NCBI GenBank assembly: GCA_965112735.1
Contig: OZ218952.1
Location: forward strand, 5,208,001-5,272,000
DNA length: 64,000 nt
Direction: 5' to 3'
Source of the DNA: Phaeosaccion multiseriatum
Taxonomy: Eukaryota; Ochrophyta, other classes
Shown: one piece after another, positions 1 to 12,300 of the stretch
How positions within the stretch are numbered: the first letter of the stretch is position 1
Layout: each line of letters starts with the position of its first letter
Notes under the pieces: model-generated
Told to the model about the DNA's origin: nothing
Databases searched by the model: none
What the model saw: the letters and a program-made list of their open reading frames with translations, nothing else
Program-made: the position numbers and the translations under genes

Positions 1-53
1 TCCCTCTTTCGCACCCATTCACTCACTCACGCAATGGGATCACGCACACACAG

Positions 54-3000
54 GGAGCGGCTGAAGGACTGGAAGGCCAAATTCGGAGGCAGGCATATGG
101 GCCTGTCCGTGGTGGAGCTGAGCGGCGATGTGACGCCCGACCTCGCTGCCCTGAAGCGCGCCACCATCATCATCACGACGCCCGAGAAGTGGGACGGCAT
201 CACGAGGGACTGGCGTAAGAGGCCGTATGTGGCGAGCACGGCGCTGGTTATCATCGACGAGATTCACCTGTTGGTAATACGCGATGGATGTTGGGTGTGG
301 TAATCTGTGATTTTACTTGTTGGCTTGGATGGGTGGTGCATGCAGTCGAGTGGTAAGGAGGTGGGGGAGACAACCGTAAGGGAGACCAACAACAACAGCA
401 ACAGCAATAAGCCGCACACGCACACGCACGCATGCACTACTCAGTCAGTCAGCGGGGGGAAGGGGGTGAGGGAGGGTTGCTGCCTGCGCCTGCTTTTGTT
501 GTGGTATGCCCCTTTTACACCACACCATACCGCTCCATGATGGATGGGATTCACAGGCTGTGAATGTGGCTTTATGACCAACTGCTGCAGGAGACGACTT
601 CGGGAACGAATGCGGCCGCCCTTTAACAACCCCCCCTACCTTCGCGTCCACTGCCATCCCCCCCTCCTTGCCCTCCTTTTGGCTTCTCTCTGCTCACGCA
701 CACACACACACACGCACACACACACACACACACTCGCACTCACGCACTCACGCACCCACCGACCCTCCAGGGCGAGGACAGAGGCCCTGTGCTCGAAGTG
801 ATTGTGTCTCGCATGAGGTTCATCGCCACGCAGACGCAGAAACCCATTCGCTTCGTGGGGCTCTCCACAGCGCTGGCCAACGCGCGAGACCTGGCGGACT
901 GGTTGGGCATACAGAACGAGGAGGGGCTGTACAATTTCAGGCCATCTGTAAGGCCCATCCCCTGCGAGGTGAGCAGGGGAGAGAATTACTCGGGCAATGC
1001 CAATAGGGGGGATGGCAGTGGATGGAGAGGGGGGTGATGGTGGAAGGAGTCTCCGCTTGCATGCCAGCTTCAGTTTCAGTTCCAGTTTCATTCCCTGCCA
1101 TCCACTGCCATCCCCTTCCACAGGTGCATATCGCGGGCTTCCCTGGCGAGCACTACTGCCCGCGTATGGCCACCATGAACAAGCCCACCTACGCCGCCAT
1201 CTGTGACCACTCGCCCGACAAGCCGGCCCTCGTGTTCGTGGCGTCGCGCAGACAGACGCGTCTCACTGCTCTGGACCTCATTAGCCTCTGCACAGCCGAC
1301 GAGAGGCCCAAGAAGTTCCTCAGAATGCCGGTGAGTAGCGTGCATTCAGAGGAGCGTGCATTCAGAGGAGCGTGCATTTGTGTGTTTGCGTGTATGTGCG
1401 TGTGCGTGTGCCTGTGTGTGTGTGCGTGTGCGTGTGCGTTTGTGTGTTTGCGTGTATGTGCGTGTGCGTGTGCGTGTGTGTGTGCGTGTGCGTGTGCGTG
1501 TGTGTGTGTGTGCATGCGTGACTTGGAGTTGGCACTCTTGCAGTCTCTTCCTCTCTCCCTCTCTCTCCCTCTCTCTCTCTCCTCTCTCTTTCTCCTGAGC
1601 ACTAACCACTGCCTCGCACCCTTCCCTGACCTGCCCCCCTCCCCCCACTACCACCCCCTCCAGGAGGAAGAGGTGGAGGCTATCGCATCTACGGTGAGGG
1701 ACAGCGCCCTCACGCACACGCTCGTGTTCGGTATCGGCATTCACCACGCGGGGCTCGATAAGCACGATCGTGACGTGGTGGAGCAACTCTTTTGCAGCGG
1801 GAAGATCCAGGTTAGATGTGACTGGAAGGAGGGTAGATGGCAGTGGACGGAGGGTAGATGGCACTGAAAGGAGGGCAGACGGGAGATATGGTACAGGAAG
1901 GCAGATGGCAGTGGAGGGATCAGAGGGCACATGGCAGTGAAAGGAGGGGCAGAGTAAAGATGGCAGGGCATGGAGGTTCGATGGCAGAGGGCCGGGGTTA
2001 GAGTGCAGAGGTAGAAGGCAGAGGGGTGGGTAGTGGTGCCGCTGACGGGTCGAGCTTGGGCTTTGGAGGCCAATTGTTGTGGCGACGCTCTGTTTTTGGT
2101 GTGGGGCACCGCAGGAGGGGCACGTGATTGATATGTTCTCTCTCCCTCTCCTTCTCTCCCTCCCCATATCTTCCTCTCTCTCTGCCTGTCTTCTCTCCCT
2201 CTGTCGCTCTCCCTCTTTGTCTGTCTTCACTCTGTCCCTCTCTTTGTCTTCTCTCACTCTCTCTCTCACTCTCTCTCTTCTCTCCCTCTCTCTCCCTCTC
2301 TCTCCCTCCACCTCTCCCTCTCTCTCTCCCTCTCTCTCTCTTCCTCTCTTTTCTCCGTCTCTCTCTTGTCTACCTCTCTATCTCGTCTCTCTCGTCCGTC
2401 TCTCTCTCTCTCCCTCTCTCTCTCTCTCTCCCCCTCCCTCACTCCCCCCTTCCCTCCTCCCTACGCACAGGTGCTCGTCTGCACCAGCACGCTCGCATGG
2501 GGCGTCAACTTCCCCGCCCACCTCGTTGTGGTCAAGGGCACCGAGTTCTTCGACGGCAAGCTCATGCGCTACAAAGACTTCCCCATCACGGATGTCCTGC
2601 AGATGATAGGGCGGGCGGGCAGACCGCAGTTCGATACCCACGCCGTCGCCGTCATCCTCGTGCAGGTGGGTGGAATTGGGGGGTGGAATTGGGGGGTTGG
2701 GGCTCCAAACTTGGGCTCCCAACTTTACCCTGTGGCGGGTGGGTTGTCGTGTGTCTGCTTGGCGAAGGGCGAAGGGCTGGCACATTATCCCTCGCTCTTC
2801 TGTGTTCACCCCTCAATCCATCCATTGCCATCCCCGTTCATCATCCCAGGAGGCGAAGAAGAACTTCTACCGCAAGTTTCTGTACCAGCCCTTCCCCGTG
2901 GAGTCTCAGCTCAAGGCCCACCTTCACAACCACATCAACGCCGAGGTGTGCGCCGGCACCATTAAGAGCCGCCCCGATGCTGTCGACTACCTCACCTGGA

Positions 3001-4628
3001 CGTACTTCTTCCGCCGCCTTCTCGTCAACCCAAGCTACTACGGACTCGAGGACCGCAGTCCAGAGAGCATCGAGCGCTTCCTCCTGGGCATTGTGGACGA
3101 AGTGGTGACGGACCTCGCCGCCTCGAGCTGCCTACGGGTGGTCGAGGAGGAGGATGGCAGTGGAGGGGGAGGGGAATGGGGCTTTCGGGCTCACTACGAG
3201 GCCCAGCTGGTGCCGACGGGCCTGGGCAAGATCGCCTCTTACTACTACGTGGACCACAAGACGGCGGGCATGGCAGCGGCCTGCTTCGGGGGAGGGGCGG
3301 GGATGCAGTCACAGCAGTTGGTGGTACGGCCGTCGCCGCACGAGCTCATCGTGCCGGAGCAGGGCTCGGCCAAGCAGCTAAAGCTCCCCCCGGCCTCTCG
3401 GATGGTTTCCGAGTTGTGCCGCGTGCTTGCGCAGGCCCACGAGTTCTCGGAGATGCCCGTGCGCTGCAATGAAGACAAGCTCAACGCTGACATGGCAGAG
3501 AGCTTGCCATGGGCCGTGGGTGACTACGAGCTGGACAGCCCGCATGTCAAGGCCTACTTGCTGCTGCAGGCGCACTTCGAGCGGCTGCCCCTGCCCATCA
3601 GTGACTACGGCACGGATACGCGGGGTGTGTTGGACCAGGCCACGCGTGTGCAGAACGCGCTCATCGATTGCGCCGCGGAGTGCGGCAAGCTGCGGTATGC
3701 GCTGGGCCTCATGCGCCTCAGTCAGATGGTGGTGCAGGCGTGCTGGGATGACCAGGACCCGCTCGAGTTGGCCGTGTTTGGGGGGGATGTAGCAGTTGGT
3801 GGTACGCCAGGGGCGTTGACAGAAGAGCACGAGGAGGAGGACAACAACCACAATAACGGGAGCGGTAGCGGCGGGAGGCGCGGTGACGGTCAGCGGAGGA
3901 AGGGTGTGATGAGTGCCCTGAGACGCCGCTACCAAGTGCCGCACCTTCGGGCCCTGCTGAGTCTCGCACGGGGGAGGAGGGAGGAGGTGTTGCGAGGGAG
4001 CGGCTTGCAGGCGAGGGCCGTGGGGAAGGCTATGCGAGCGCTGGCGGGCCTGCCGCTGCTCTCTGTCACCGCAGAGCTACTTCCGCCTGAAGCTCAGGAG
4101 GGTCAGGAGCAGGGCCAGGGTCGGAGGCGGCGAGTACGGGTGGTGCTCTCTCGCTTGGAGGGCACAGGGGAGGCCCAACTGCACTGCCCGCGCTTCCCCA
4201 AGGCCAAGGCGGGGCTGGGCTGCTGGCTCGTGCTCGCCCGGGGGGACTTTGGCAATAGCAGTGGAGGAGGAGGAGGAGGAGGAGGAGGAGGAGGAGGAGG
4301 AGGAGGAGGAGGAGGAGGAGGAGGAGGAGGAGGAGGAGGAGGAGGAGGAGGAGGAGGAGGAGGAGGAGGAGGAGATGAGAGCGCGATGACGGCGATGGCG
4401 GCTGCGCTGAGCTGCTCGAAGGGCGAGGGCCCTGTGCAGCTTCTGGCGGTCAAGAGGCTTGGGGGACTCAAGGCCCTCACGCAGACGCACGAGCTGACCT
4501 TCAGGGAAGTCAGGGAAGAAGAACACGGAGAAGGAGAGGGAGAAGGGCGGGGGGCGAGGGGGGCGCTGTTCGTAGTGACGGACGGAGCCATCGGATTGGA
4601 CATACACACCTCTCTCCCGCTGCGGTAG
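54..4628 (+). CDS. ASCC3: ASCC3-like Ski2-family RNA/DNA helicase, C-terminal part (5' partial)
   Basis: ASCC3 is the ATP-dependent helicase of the ASC-1 complex, used in alkylation repair and ribosome-collision clearance. Exons read 54-273, 771-968, 1124-1330, 1664-1810, 2471-2665 and 2850-4628, all joined in phase 0, giving 914 codons before TAG. Visible motifs in order are [14 protein letters not shown] (motif II), [30 protein letters not shown]-like (here [14 protein letters not shown]), [11 protein letters not shown]-like ([11 protein letters not shown]), [15 protein letters not shown] and [13 protein letters not shown] Sec63-type region follows ([39 protein letters not shown]), then a C2-like tail ([23 protein letters not shown]). 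The [15 protein letters not shown] stretch separates it from Brr2. The N-terminal cassette lies left of the window. A poly-Gly run is inserted in the last exon. The frame is open throughout, so this copy looks functional. Confidence 0.93.
1376..1515 (+). repeat. (GT)n/GTGC microsatellite in ASCC3 intron
   Basis: Alternating purine-pyrimidine tract (TGTGTGTTTGCGTGTATGTG type) directly after a 17-bp tandem duplication of GCATTCAGAGGAGCGT. It lies inside the 1331-1663 intron, between a clear GTGAGT donor and a CAG acceptor. Confidence 0.85.
1811..2470 (+). repeat. ASCC3 intron with GATGGCAGTGGA repeats and a CT-rich tract
   Basis: The 660-nt intron has two parts. The first (about 1830-2010) is a degenerate tandem of GGCAGATGGCAGTG-like units. 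The second (about 2130-2460) is almost pure CTCTCTCC and acts as an extended polypyrimidine tract before the CACAG acceptor at 2470. No coding potential is seen. Confidence 0.75.
4264..4374 (+). repeat. In-frame (GGA)n repeat coding poly-Gly in ASCC3
   Basis: Uninterrupted GGA triplets encode about 37 glycines within the C-terminal C2-like region of the ASCC3 homologue. The frame is maintained on both sides ([12 protein letters not shown] before, [12 protein letters not shown] after), so it is a coding insertion rather than an intron. Confidence 0.9.
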
Positions 4629-5477
4629 AGAGAAATCGGTCGTGCTCTCTCCTGCTGCGGTAGGTAGGGCCCTCTCTGTAGGCAGAAAGGTGTGAGAGGG
4701 CTGAGCGACCTTCAACAGTTGGTGATACATCTGGCCACTCTAGCCACGAGTAATGAATTCAAACGACTCATGTTTGTTTTTTTGCTCTGCCCCTTAATTT
4801 TAGAATTAATTGCACCAAAAGCACGGCCCCCCCTTCCTATCGCTCCGCTCCCAAAGTAACAACGCTTTTGAGCGTTCTCCGTCCCCCGCCGCATGTGTTA
4901 ATATGTAACGGCTCGTCTCTCTCTTGTAAGCACATGTATGCTACACTAAAGCCCTCAAACTCAAACTAAAGGCACGCCCCCGCGCCCGCCCCACATATCT
5001 CTCTCCAGCCCCCCTGAAAACTTCAATGCCCACCCCCCCCCCCCCCCTCCTAATGAAGCTAAATTCGTCTTCCAACTACAGAATGCCCCAAAGTGCCCTG
5101 TAAGTCATAAATCCCTCCAGGACAGTCCCCCCTCCCCTGACTAAACTAAACATAAGCTACACCCCCCTTTCCCATCGCTAGCACTACTAAGCTCCCCGAG
5201 CAAACTAAGAAGGTCCCCCAAGAAGGGCCACCAAGCAAGGCCCGGAGCCCCTCTTCTACACAGCCCCATCAGCAAGCAAAACCCTAGCTGCTGTCTTCCG
5301 AATCGAAGAAACCCCCTCAAGCCTTCCTTCCCTCTCAGCTCCTATGCGCATGCCACCTCCCCTCCACAACGCCCTTCACAAGGCGCGTCGATCTCTCTCG
5401 TGCTCCAGGCCCAGCCAGCAGCAGCACCCAGCCACGCCCGTCCGCTACCATCCACTCTACCCCTCCCAGCTAGCTAG
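4629..5477. other. Convergent intergenic region between ASCC3 and the TSP3 gene
   Basis: 849 nt with no recognisable exon. It contains C-rich stretches, a poly-C run near 5032-5047 and many TAA-containing segments. It must hold the 3' ends of both convergent genes. A copy of the dispersed motif CAGTTGGTGATACA lies near 4714-4729. Confidence 0.7.
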
Positions 5478-6302
5478 CTACTCCTCCTCCCAGGCGCTGT
5501 CGAGGCGAGCCACAAAGTCCGTCCCCCAGGGGCCGTCCACGACGTAGTCCTCGTCCTTGGAGGAGGACAGGATGAGGTCCCTCTCCCTGTCGAGGGCATG
5601 CCCAGAGCTGTCGCGTTTCAGGCTCTGAGTCTCTCCCATGACCCCGCTCCAGCGCTCCACGCCGATGTCATTGGGCTTGTGGATGAAACCAACGTCGAGC
5701 ACATGGGCGTAGCAGCGCTCAATCTCCTGGCGGTAGTCCACCTGGAAGGAGTACGTGTCGGTGAAGATGTAAACGCTCGCCCACGACCCGGGCTCCGTGA
5801 AGAGATTCCTCTTGACGCGCTTGTCTGCGATCCACTCTTCACAAAGGGTCCTATCCTCGGCCCTGTGCAGGCGAGACTCCACAGCCAGCAGCGCCGCAAG
5901 GTCGTCATCCACTGCCATCTCCGAGAGACGGCGACCGAGAGTGGAGGCTTTGAGCCTCTCCGCCTCGTTGAGCTCTTCCATCATGTGGATGTCGCGCTTG
6001 ACCTGACAGGGGCCGTACGCGTTAAAGGCCATGACCGTGCCGCCGTTGGCCATGCGGTAGAGCCCCGGCTTGACAATGTGCTTGTCCTCGATGGTGACTC
6101 CCAGAGAGCCGTAGCCCAGGATTTGCTCGGCACGGGGTGTGAGCTCCTCCCCCTGGATGTAGTCTGGGTTGTACTTTTCCACGTCTATGACCTCCACCAG
6201 CGCTCTCGACGACGCAGCCGTGCCCGCCCCTCCAAGGAGAGCGGTCTTGTCATCCCCGTCCAGAGGGGGGGGGAAGGTAAAGGCCAAGGCGGTGGCGTAT
6301 GT
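5478..6302 (-). CDS. C-terminal exon of the giant gene, vWD/root-cap-like domain
   Basis: Last exon of the minus-strand gene, about 274 codons to a stop at 5478. The acceptor is CACACAG just upstream of ACATACGCC. The reading is phase 0 from exon 6679-6845, giving ...GAQP then TYATALAFTFPPPLDG. Motifs GSLGVTIEDKHI, GLYRMANGG, a conserved His-containing GFIHKPNDIG, SGVMGETQ and EDYVVDGPWGTDF line up in order with the plant/algal root-cap (late-embryogenesis-like) extracellular family, whose hallmark is GVLGQT followed by EDY. This is recognition by motif order only. The function of that family is poorly known. Confidence 0.55.
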   Translation of the reverse strand, partial: TYATALAFTFPPPLDGDDKTALLGGAGTAASSRALVEVIDVEKYNPDYIQGEELTPRAEQILGYGSLGVTIEDKHIVKPGLYRMANGGTVMAFNAYGPCQVKRDIHMMEELNEAERLKASTLGRRLSEMAVDDDLAALLAVESRLHRAEDRTLCEEWIADKRVKRNLFTEPGSWASVYIFTDTYSFQVDYRQEIERCYAHVLDVGFIHKPNDIGVERWSGVMGETQSLKRDSSGHALDRERDLILSSSKDEDYVVDGPWGTDFVARLDSAWEEE

Positions 6303-9300
6303 CTGTGTGCGTGCGTGCGGTTGTGTGTTTGCAAAGGAAAGGTGATGACGGGTTCATGAGTCAGAGGGGGGCAAGCCAAAGAGTCTGGCTAATGGAAGAG
6401 AGAGAAGAGACCGACAAGTCAAGCGCGAGACCGCCGCCGAGGGAAAAGAATAGCGAGTGAGGAACTATGGTGGTCGGCCAGTACTTGACCGAGAGGGGTG
6501 GCACTGGTATAGGGTGCCATCCACCATCCCCAGGCAAGGCAAGAGGGCACAGGCAGGACTCATACGAAGCACCATGCAAGGAGGCCTCTCCACCCTGTCA
6601 CTGGCTGATTGTCTCGGGAGCTCAAGTGCTCAGATTCGACGACGAGTCCCCCCAATACCGCCGCATCTCTTGACTCACCGGCTGAGCGCCGTTCTCGCAG
6701 GAGGGGAAGACGGACAGCCTCCAGTTCAACTGCAAGTGCCTCTCCGCCAAGGCAGCGTACCAAGCGTTGTGGGCTCCCTTGAAGAGGAAGATTTGCTGCT
6801 TGAAGCCGAAAACCATCGGGTCTCCTTCCATCTGGCCATCCTCGTCTGAAAGCAAGCACAACCACAGTCGTCCAAATATGTAAGAATGAGTGAGAGGGAG
6901 AGATATCAACCTTAGCTAGTCAGTAGAGTATTACACATCACCAGCCAGGGCAATACAGTCAGTCCTGTGATGTTTCAAAGGATATCTTCCTCACCACAGG
7001 TAGTGACAGCAGCCTGGTCCGCGTTGGCCACAGAAGGGCAGCTGGAAGGAGCAGAGGAAGCAAAGAGGCCAGAGAGAAGGGAGGTGAAGCAGTGTGAGCT
7101 CCTCCACGGAAGCAGGAAGACACCAGGCAGGGCACTTGGCCACACACAGGAGGGAGCCGGCAAAGTCACAAACCCGCAGGCACGGGAAAACTTGACAAGC
7201 AGGGGGCGACGATGCCATGACAGAGAGACGCTGGGGGGGGCACATTCACGCAAACTCGCTCCTTACTTGTCACAAGCGTCTCCGACTCCGTCTTCATCGG
7301 CATCCTCTTGCTTGGGGTTGTCTACGTCAGGGCAGCTGCGAGGACCAAGGAGCAACAAGCAAGGAGAGAGATTTCAAAGGGAGCGAGACGCTGGGGGGGT
7401 AGCTGGCTACACGCACGCAATCAGAACGCACACACATTCCCACTTGGCCACACACAGGAGGGAGCCGGCCAAGTCACAAACCCGCACGCACGGGAAAACT
7501 TGACGAGCAGGGGGCGACGATGCCATGACAGAGAGACGCTGGGGGGTGCACATTCACGCAAGCTCTCTCCTTACTTGTCACAAGCGTCTCCAACTCCGTC
7601 TTCATCGGCATCCTCTTGGTTGGGGTTGCCTACGTCAGGGCAGCTGCGAGGACCAAGGAGCAACAAGGAGAGGGAGACAATGTAGTCGCTCAGTGTGTCG
7701 ACCCTCTACAGGGAGACGCTGGGGGGGGACACGCACACAATCAGCACGCCCACACATACGCACACTATCTTCATTCCCACTCCAGCCAGTCGGTCCACAG
7801 TTTAGAACACTTACTTGTCGAGATGGTCTGCAGTGCCGTCCTCGTCGATGTCTGCCAGTACGAGACGCCGGGGCAGGAGGAGACGGGGAGCGACCCAGCA
7901 GCAAAAGACGAGAGAAAAGTGGGTCAGACTATGGTAGAGCACCTCAAGTACAAGAATTCGAGGTGCTCGCTCACTGTGGGATGAAAAGCAGCAGATAATA
8001 AAGCGGGACAGCAGACAAGGAGGGGACAGCAAATAGACGGCCCATGGAAGGAGACTCTTCCATGGGTTGCTCCAAGGCCCCCTTGCTCTACTCAGCACTT
8101 TCTCTGCAGGTACAGAACATGAACGGATCGCCCTCACCACATTCAATAACGCGCGCAGGGCTTCGCGCGTGCCGAAGAGTCGCACGAGTCGAGCAGACAG
8201 GGGGGAGGGGGGTTGTGGAGCGAAACAAACCAGACAGAGAAAAAAAGTGAGCTTCCTTGCTTGAACGGGCGAGTGAGGGAGTACGGTACAGCGTGCAATG
8301 GCACACACACACACATACACTTGTATGGGCGAGCGCAGCAAGGGAGGAAATGACCATCAAGGGATGACCGTGCCGGGCATTGAGGAGCGGATACACGCGC
8401 ACACTGCATCGAGCTTTGCTTCGGGCTTGATGACTTACCACCCGACGCCAGTGCAGCACGCTGTTCCTGTCGTTGTCTGAACCTGAGAATACGCCATTCG
8501 ACAAAAGTACAACAGTGAGGACGGGAGCTCGATGCAGGCATCACCTTCCTGCAACAAACAGCACAGTCCCAAGTCAAATGACACCCGTTACTGCACTCCT
8601 TACATCTCACCCCCTCCTCGCGCACGCACCTCAAGGGGAGGATCCCCCTTGTCGTCGTCACAGGAGCCGGCCACAACACACGTGGCCCGGGAGTGCCCGA
8701 ACAGCCAAACAACCTGCAGAGGTGACGGATGGGTGCAGCGAGGCCAGAAAAGGCAAGAGGAGGGAGGGTCGCGGGGGTGGGAAATACACCATTTAGACTC
8801 CTCATTCTAGTGTCCCTCCGGTCGTGCCTTCGATCGCCTCCCGCATGCCCTCTTTCTTTCCATGTCAGCCAGCCACATCTTGGCAAGCAAATGCAGCTCA
8901 TCTCAGCCAGCATCCGTAGCAGGTGCTTTGCGCGTGAGGATCAAATTATGCACAAAGGTTGCGGCAAGCTGCGCTGAGCGGCGAGTGAGCTTCAAAGCTT
9001 GACTTGCTTACGCCCCAACCCCCCCCCCCTTGTTTCATTGAAAAGCAACGACTTACCAAGCAAGCCAATGAAGCGCTGCACGTCAGCTCCGCCGTGCAGT
9101 CCCCCTCCTCTATTCCTCCCCCCGAGAGGCAAACATCCGCGGCCTGGTGGTGGCAACGAAGTCGAGACAAAGCCACCGTGCATTGTATGAACACAGATGC
9201 GGAGAGGCAATCAAAGCACGCAGGCAGGCAATGAGCGGGGGGGAGGATTCATGAGGCAGACTCTGTCGCTCGGAGGCCGGACCAGCAGGCGTGCAAAAAG

Positions 9301-12300
9301 TCCAAGCATAGATGCGTTGGCTTGCGCAGACAACAGCCAAAACAAGTCTGTTCATGGGAACAAGGGGCAGCACGCGTGTTGAGATGCGGTGCAGCTCGGC
9401 CGGTTGTGGCCTTGCCATGAGGAAAGGAAGGAAGTCACAAATTCACAGCAAAGAAGCCTCGGGGAGAACGGGAGGAAGGGCACCGGCAGTGACGAGTCTC
9501 AGGCGGCAACAGATGGAAAAGGAGGCCAGCAGGAGGGTGCGGCGGTGCTGGCTGCTGTACATGTACAGTCAGCCAAGAGAAGAGAGCGACACTTACATAG
9601 CACGAAAAAGCAGCTTCGCAAGTAGCCTTTGAGTCGTCGAGGAAGGATGTTTGCTGTGATGTACGGGGTGGTGCGATGCGTGCAGAGAGCGGTAGGGGGG
9701 TTAGTTCAAGGCCAATCAGCCCACACCGGAAAGTAAGAGGAGTGAGGAAAAACATGAAGAACGCAAGCAACTAGTGGTGTGGAGGAGGAGGGAGCGGGGC
9801 GCCCACAAAACAAGTCGAGCAACTACAGCATCTCCATCTACTCGTCTCCCCCCAAACCCCTCCCCCTGAGACAAGAAGCAAAGAAGCCTCAGGGAGAAAG
9901 GGAGGAAGGGCACCAGGAGTTTAAATCTCAGGCGGTGGGAGAGATGGAAAAGGAGGCCAGCAGGAGGGTGCGGCGGTGCTGCTCTACATGTACAGTCAGC
10001 CAAGAGAAGAGAGCGACACTTACTTGGCAAGCATACCCCCCACTGCAGGTAGCACTTGAGGTGCTGAGAAAGGATGCTTCCTGCGATGTACGGGGTGGTG
10101 CGATGCGTGCAGAGGGCGGTAGGGGGAGTGAGTTCAAGCAAGGCCAATCAGCCCACACCGGAAAGTAAGAGGAGTGAGGAAAAAAATGAAGAACGCAAGC
10201 AACTAGTGGTGGAGGAGGAGGGAGCGGGGCGCCCACACACAAGTCGAGTAACTACAGCACCTCCATCTACTCGTCTCCCCCCAAACCCCTCCCCCTGAGA
10301 CAACAAGAAGCAAAGAAGGAAAGGGAGGAAGGGAGGAAGGGCACCGGCAGTGACGAGTCTCAGGCGGCACCATATGGAAAAGGAGGCCAGCAGGAGGGTT
10401 CGGCGGTGCTGCTGTACATATAAAGTCAGCAAGAAGAAGAGAGCGACACTTACTTGGCAAGCCCTCTCCCCACTGCAGGTAGCCTTTGAGTCGTCGAGGA
10501 AGGATGCGGACTGCGATGTACGGGGTGGTGCGATGCGTGTGAGGGCGGTAGGGGTTAGTTCAAGGCCAATCAGCCCACACCGGAAAGTAAGAGGAGTGAG
10601 GAAAAAAATGAAGAACGCAAGCAACTAGTGGTGTGGAGGAGGAGGGAGCGGGGCGCCCACACACAAGTCGAGCAACTACAGCATCTCCATCTACTCGTCT
10701 CCCCCCAAACCCCTCCCCCTGAGACAAGAAGCAAAGAAGCCTCCGGGAGAATGGGAGGAAGGGCACCGGCAGTGACGAGTCTCAGGCAGTGGGAGAGATG
10801 GATAACAACACGCCAGCAGCTAGGAGGATGCCGCGGTTGGTGGAGGCGTACATCTAGCTATAGCCCGAGGAAGATAAAGAGACTTACCGCACACGAATAA
10901 GACTCACTACCCGTACAGGTAGCTTTTGAGGTGCCGAGGAAGGATGCAAACTGCGATGTGCAGGGGAAGAGCACATGGGGTGGTGCGATGCATATGGGCA
11001 GGGGGGGAGTGAGTTCAAGCAAGGCCAATCAGCCCACACCGGAAAGTAAGGGAACTGAGGAAGGCTTTAGCTAGGCTAGCCGACGACAAATGAAGAATGC
11101 AAGCAACTAGTTTTGAGGGAGGGAACGGGACAGCCCATACACGTCGAGCAACTACAAGCAACATCTCGGGGGGGGGCGGGCAGAGTTGTTAGGGCTAATC
11201 CATTTCTCGTCTCCCCATCATCCCCTCGAGATCCAAGAACTGGCCAGCCAGCAGTAGTGCTCTTTGGATGGAGAGCGAGCTGGAAAGGGCTTCACGTCAC
11301 CGACTCACCTGACACGCCCTTTCGCCGCTGCACTCCACTTCGCAGTCCTGCAAGGCGAGCAAAGAGCAGCAAGCAACAGGATGGTCATGGCATGAGGTGA
11401 CACGTTGGAGGGATTCCAATGACGCCATCCACGACGTTTGATGGGCATTAGTCTGGTCAAGTCAAAGTACCCAAAAGAAGTCCTGGACTTTCGACAAACG
11501 CAGGCCAGCGACAGGCAGACGAAGCGAGGGGCGGTGCAGACATCAATATTGGCGATGACCATACACAAGTCTGTGTTGACAAGAGCAGAAGAGAGCAGTG
11601 AAAAGGGTGAAGTCTGATGCTTAGACTTACGTTAAATGTCTTAGACTGGAAGAGCCGCGAAGGACGAGAAGCGTTGTCCACGTCCGCAGCACCCACGGAC
11701 GGGGGGGGGGGTGGGAGGTTGCCCAGTCCCGGCGGTACAAGGATGGGGGCGAAGGGGGGCGAGGGTCCCACCAGCCCAGCAAGCAGGAGTGAGACGCGCC
11801 ATGAAGTCAAGGGACAGCAGCCAGTGTTAGGAAGGGGACGAGGGAGACCAGAGAGCGGAGCCGGAGAAGCCCGTGCATGGCCAAGGGCAGGGCAAGGAAG
11901 GGGGTGGGAGGGTAGCTAGGGAAATCGAGCAGAGGAGGAACGCACAGATGAAGCACAGAGGAGTGAGTCTCTCGCCCGCTATGCCACTACCCCACACCCT
12001 TCACTCACGCACAAGCAAGCCGCTCCTCACAGACAGGTTTCAATTCCACCACTCTTCACTGCCTGCCTGAAGAAGCGCAGAGCACGAAGGTCAAGACCAG
12101 CAGCTGCCTGGGGAGGAGCAGCAAGGCAGGGGCACACGGGCAGCCCCTCCTACGTAGCGCAGACATGCTGCGCTCGGACGGACCTGACATGCTCCATTGG
12201 AAGCGTCGTCGCAAATGACGGGGGAGGCGCAGTCGGAGCAAGTATCGCCGTCTATGGTTCCTCTTGCATCCCCACATATGTCAGCAAAGGCTGAGGCACA

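Noticed and set aside
1-53. ATG at 34 as start of the helicase gene
   Set aside because: The homologous protein continues N-terminally, and a CACAG acceptor at 53 fits the phase, so the ATG lies in an intron.
2130-3108. Plus-strand Leu/Ser-rich frame overlapping ASCC3 exons
   Set aside because: The first half is the CT-rich intron; the second half is an out-of-frame reading of the conserved helicase exon.
4077-4730. Minus-strand open frames with long Ser or Pro runs opposite ASCC3
   Set aside because: They are shadows of the GGA repeat; the plus-strand frame carries the conserved ASCC3 sequence.
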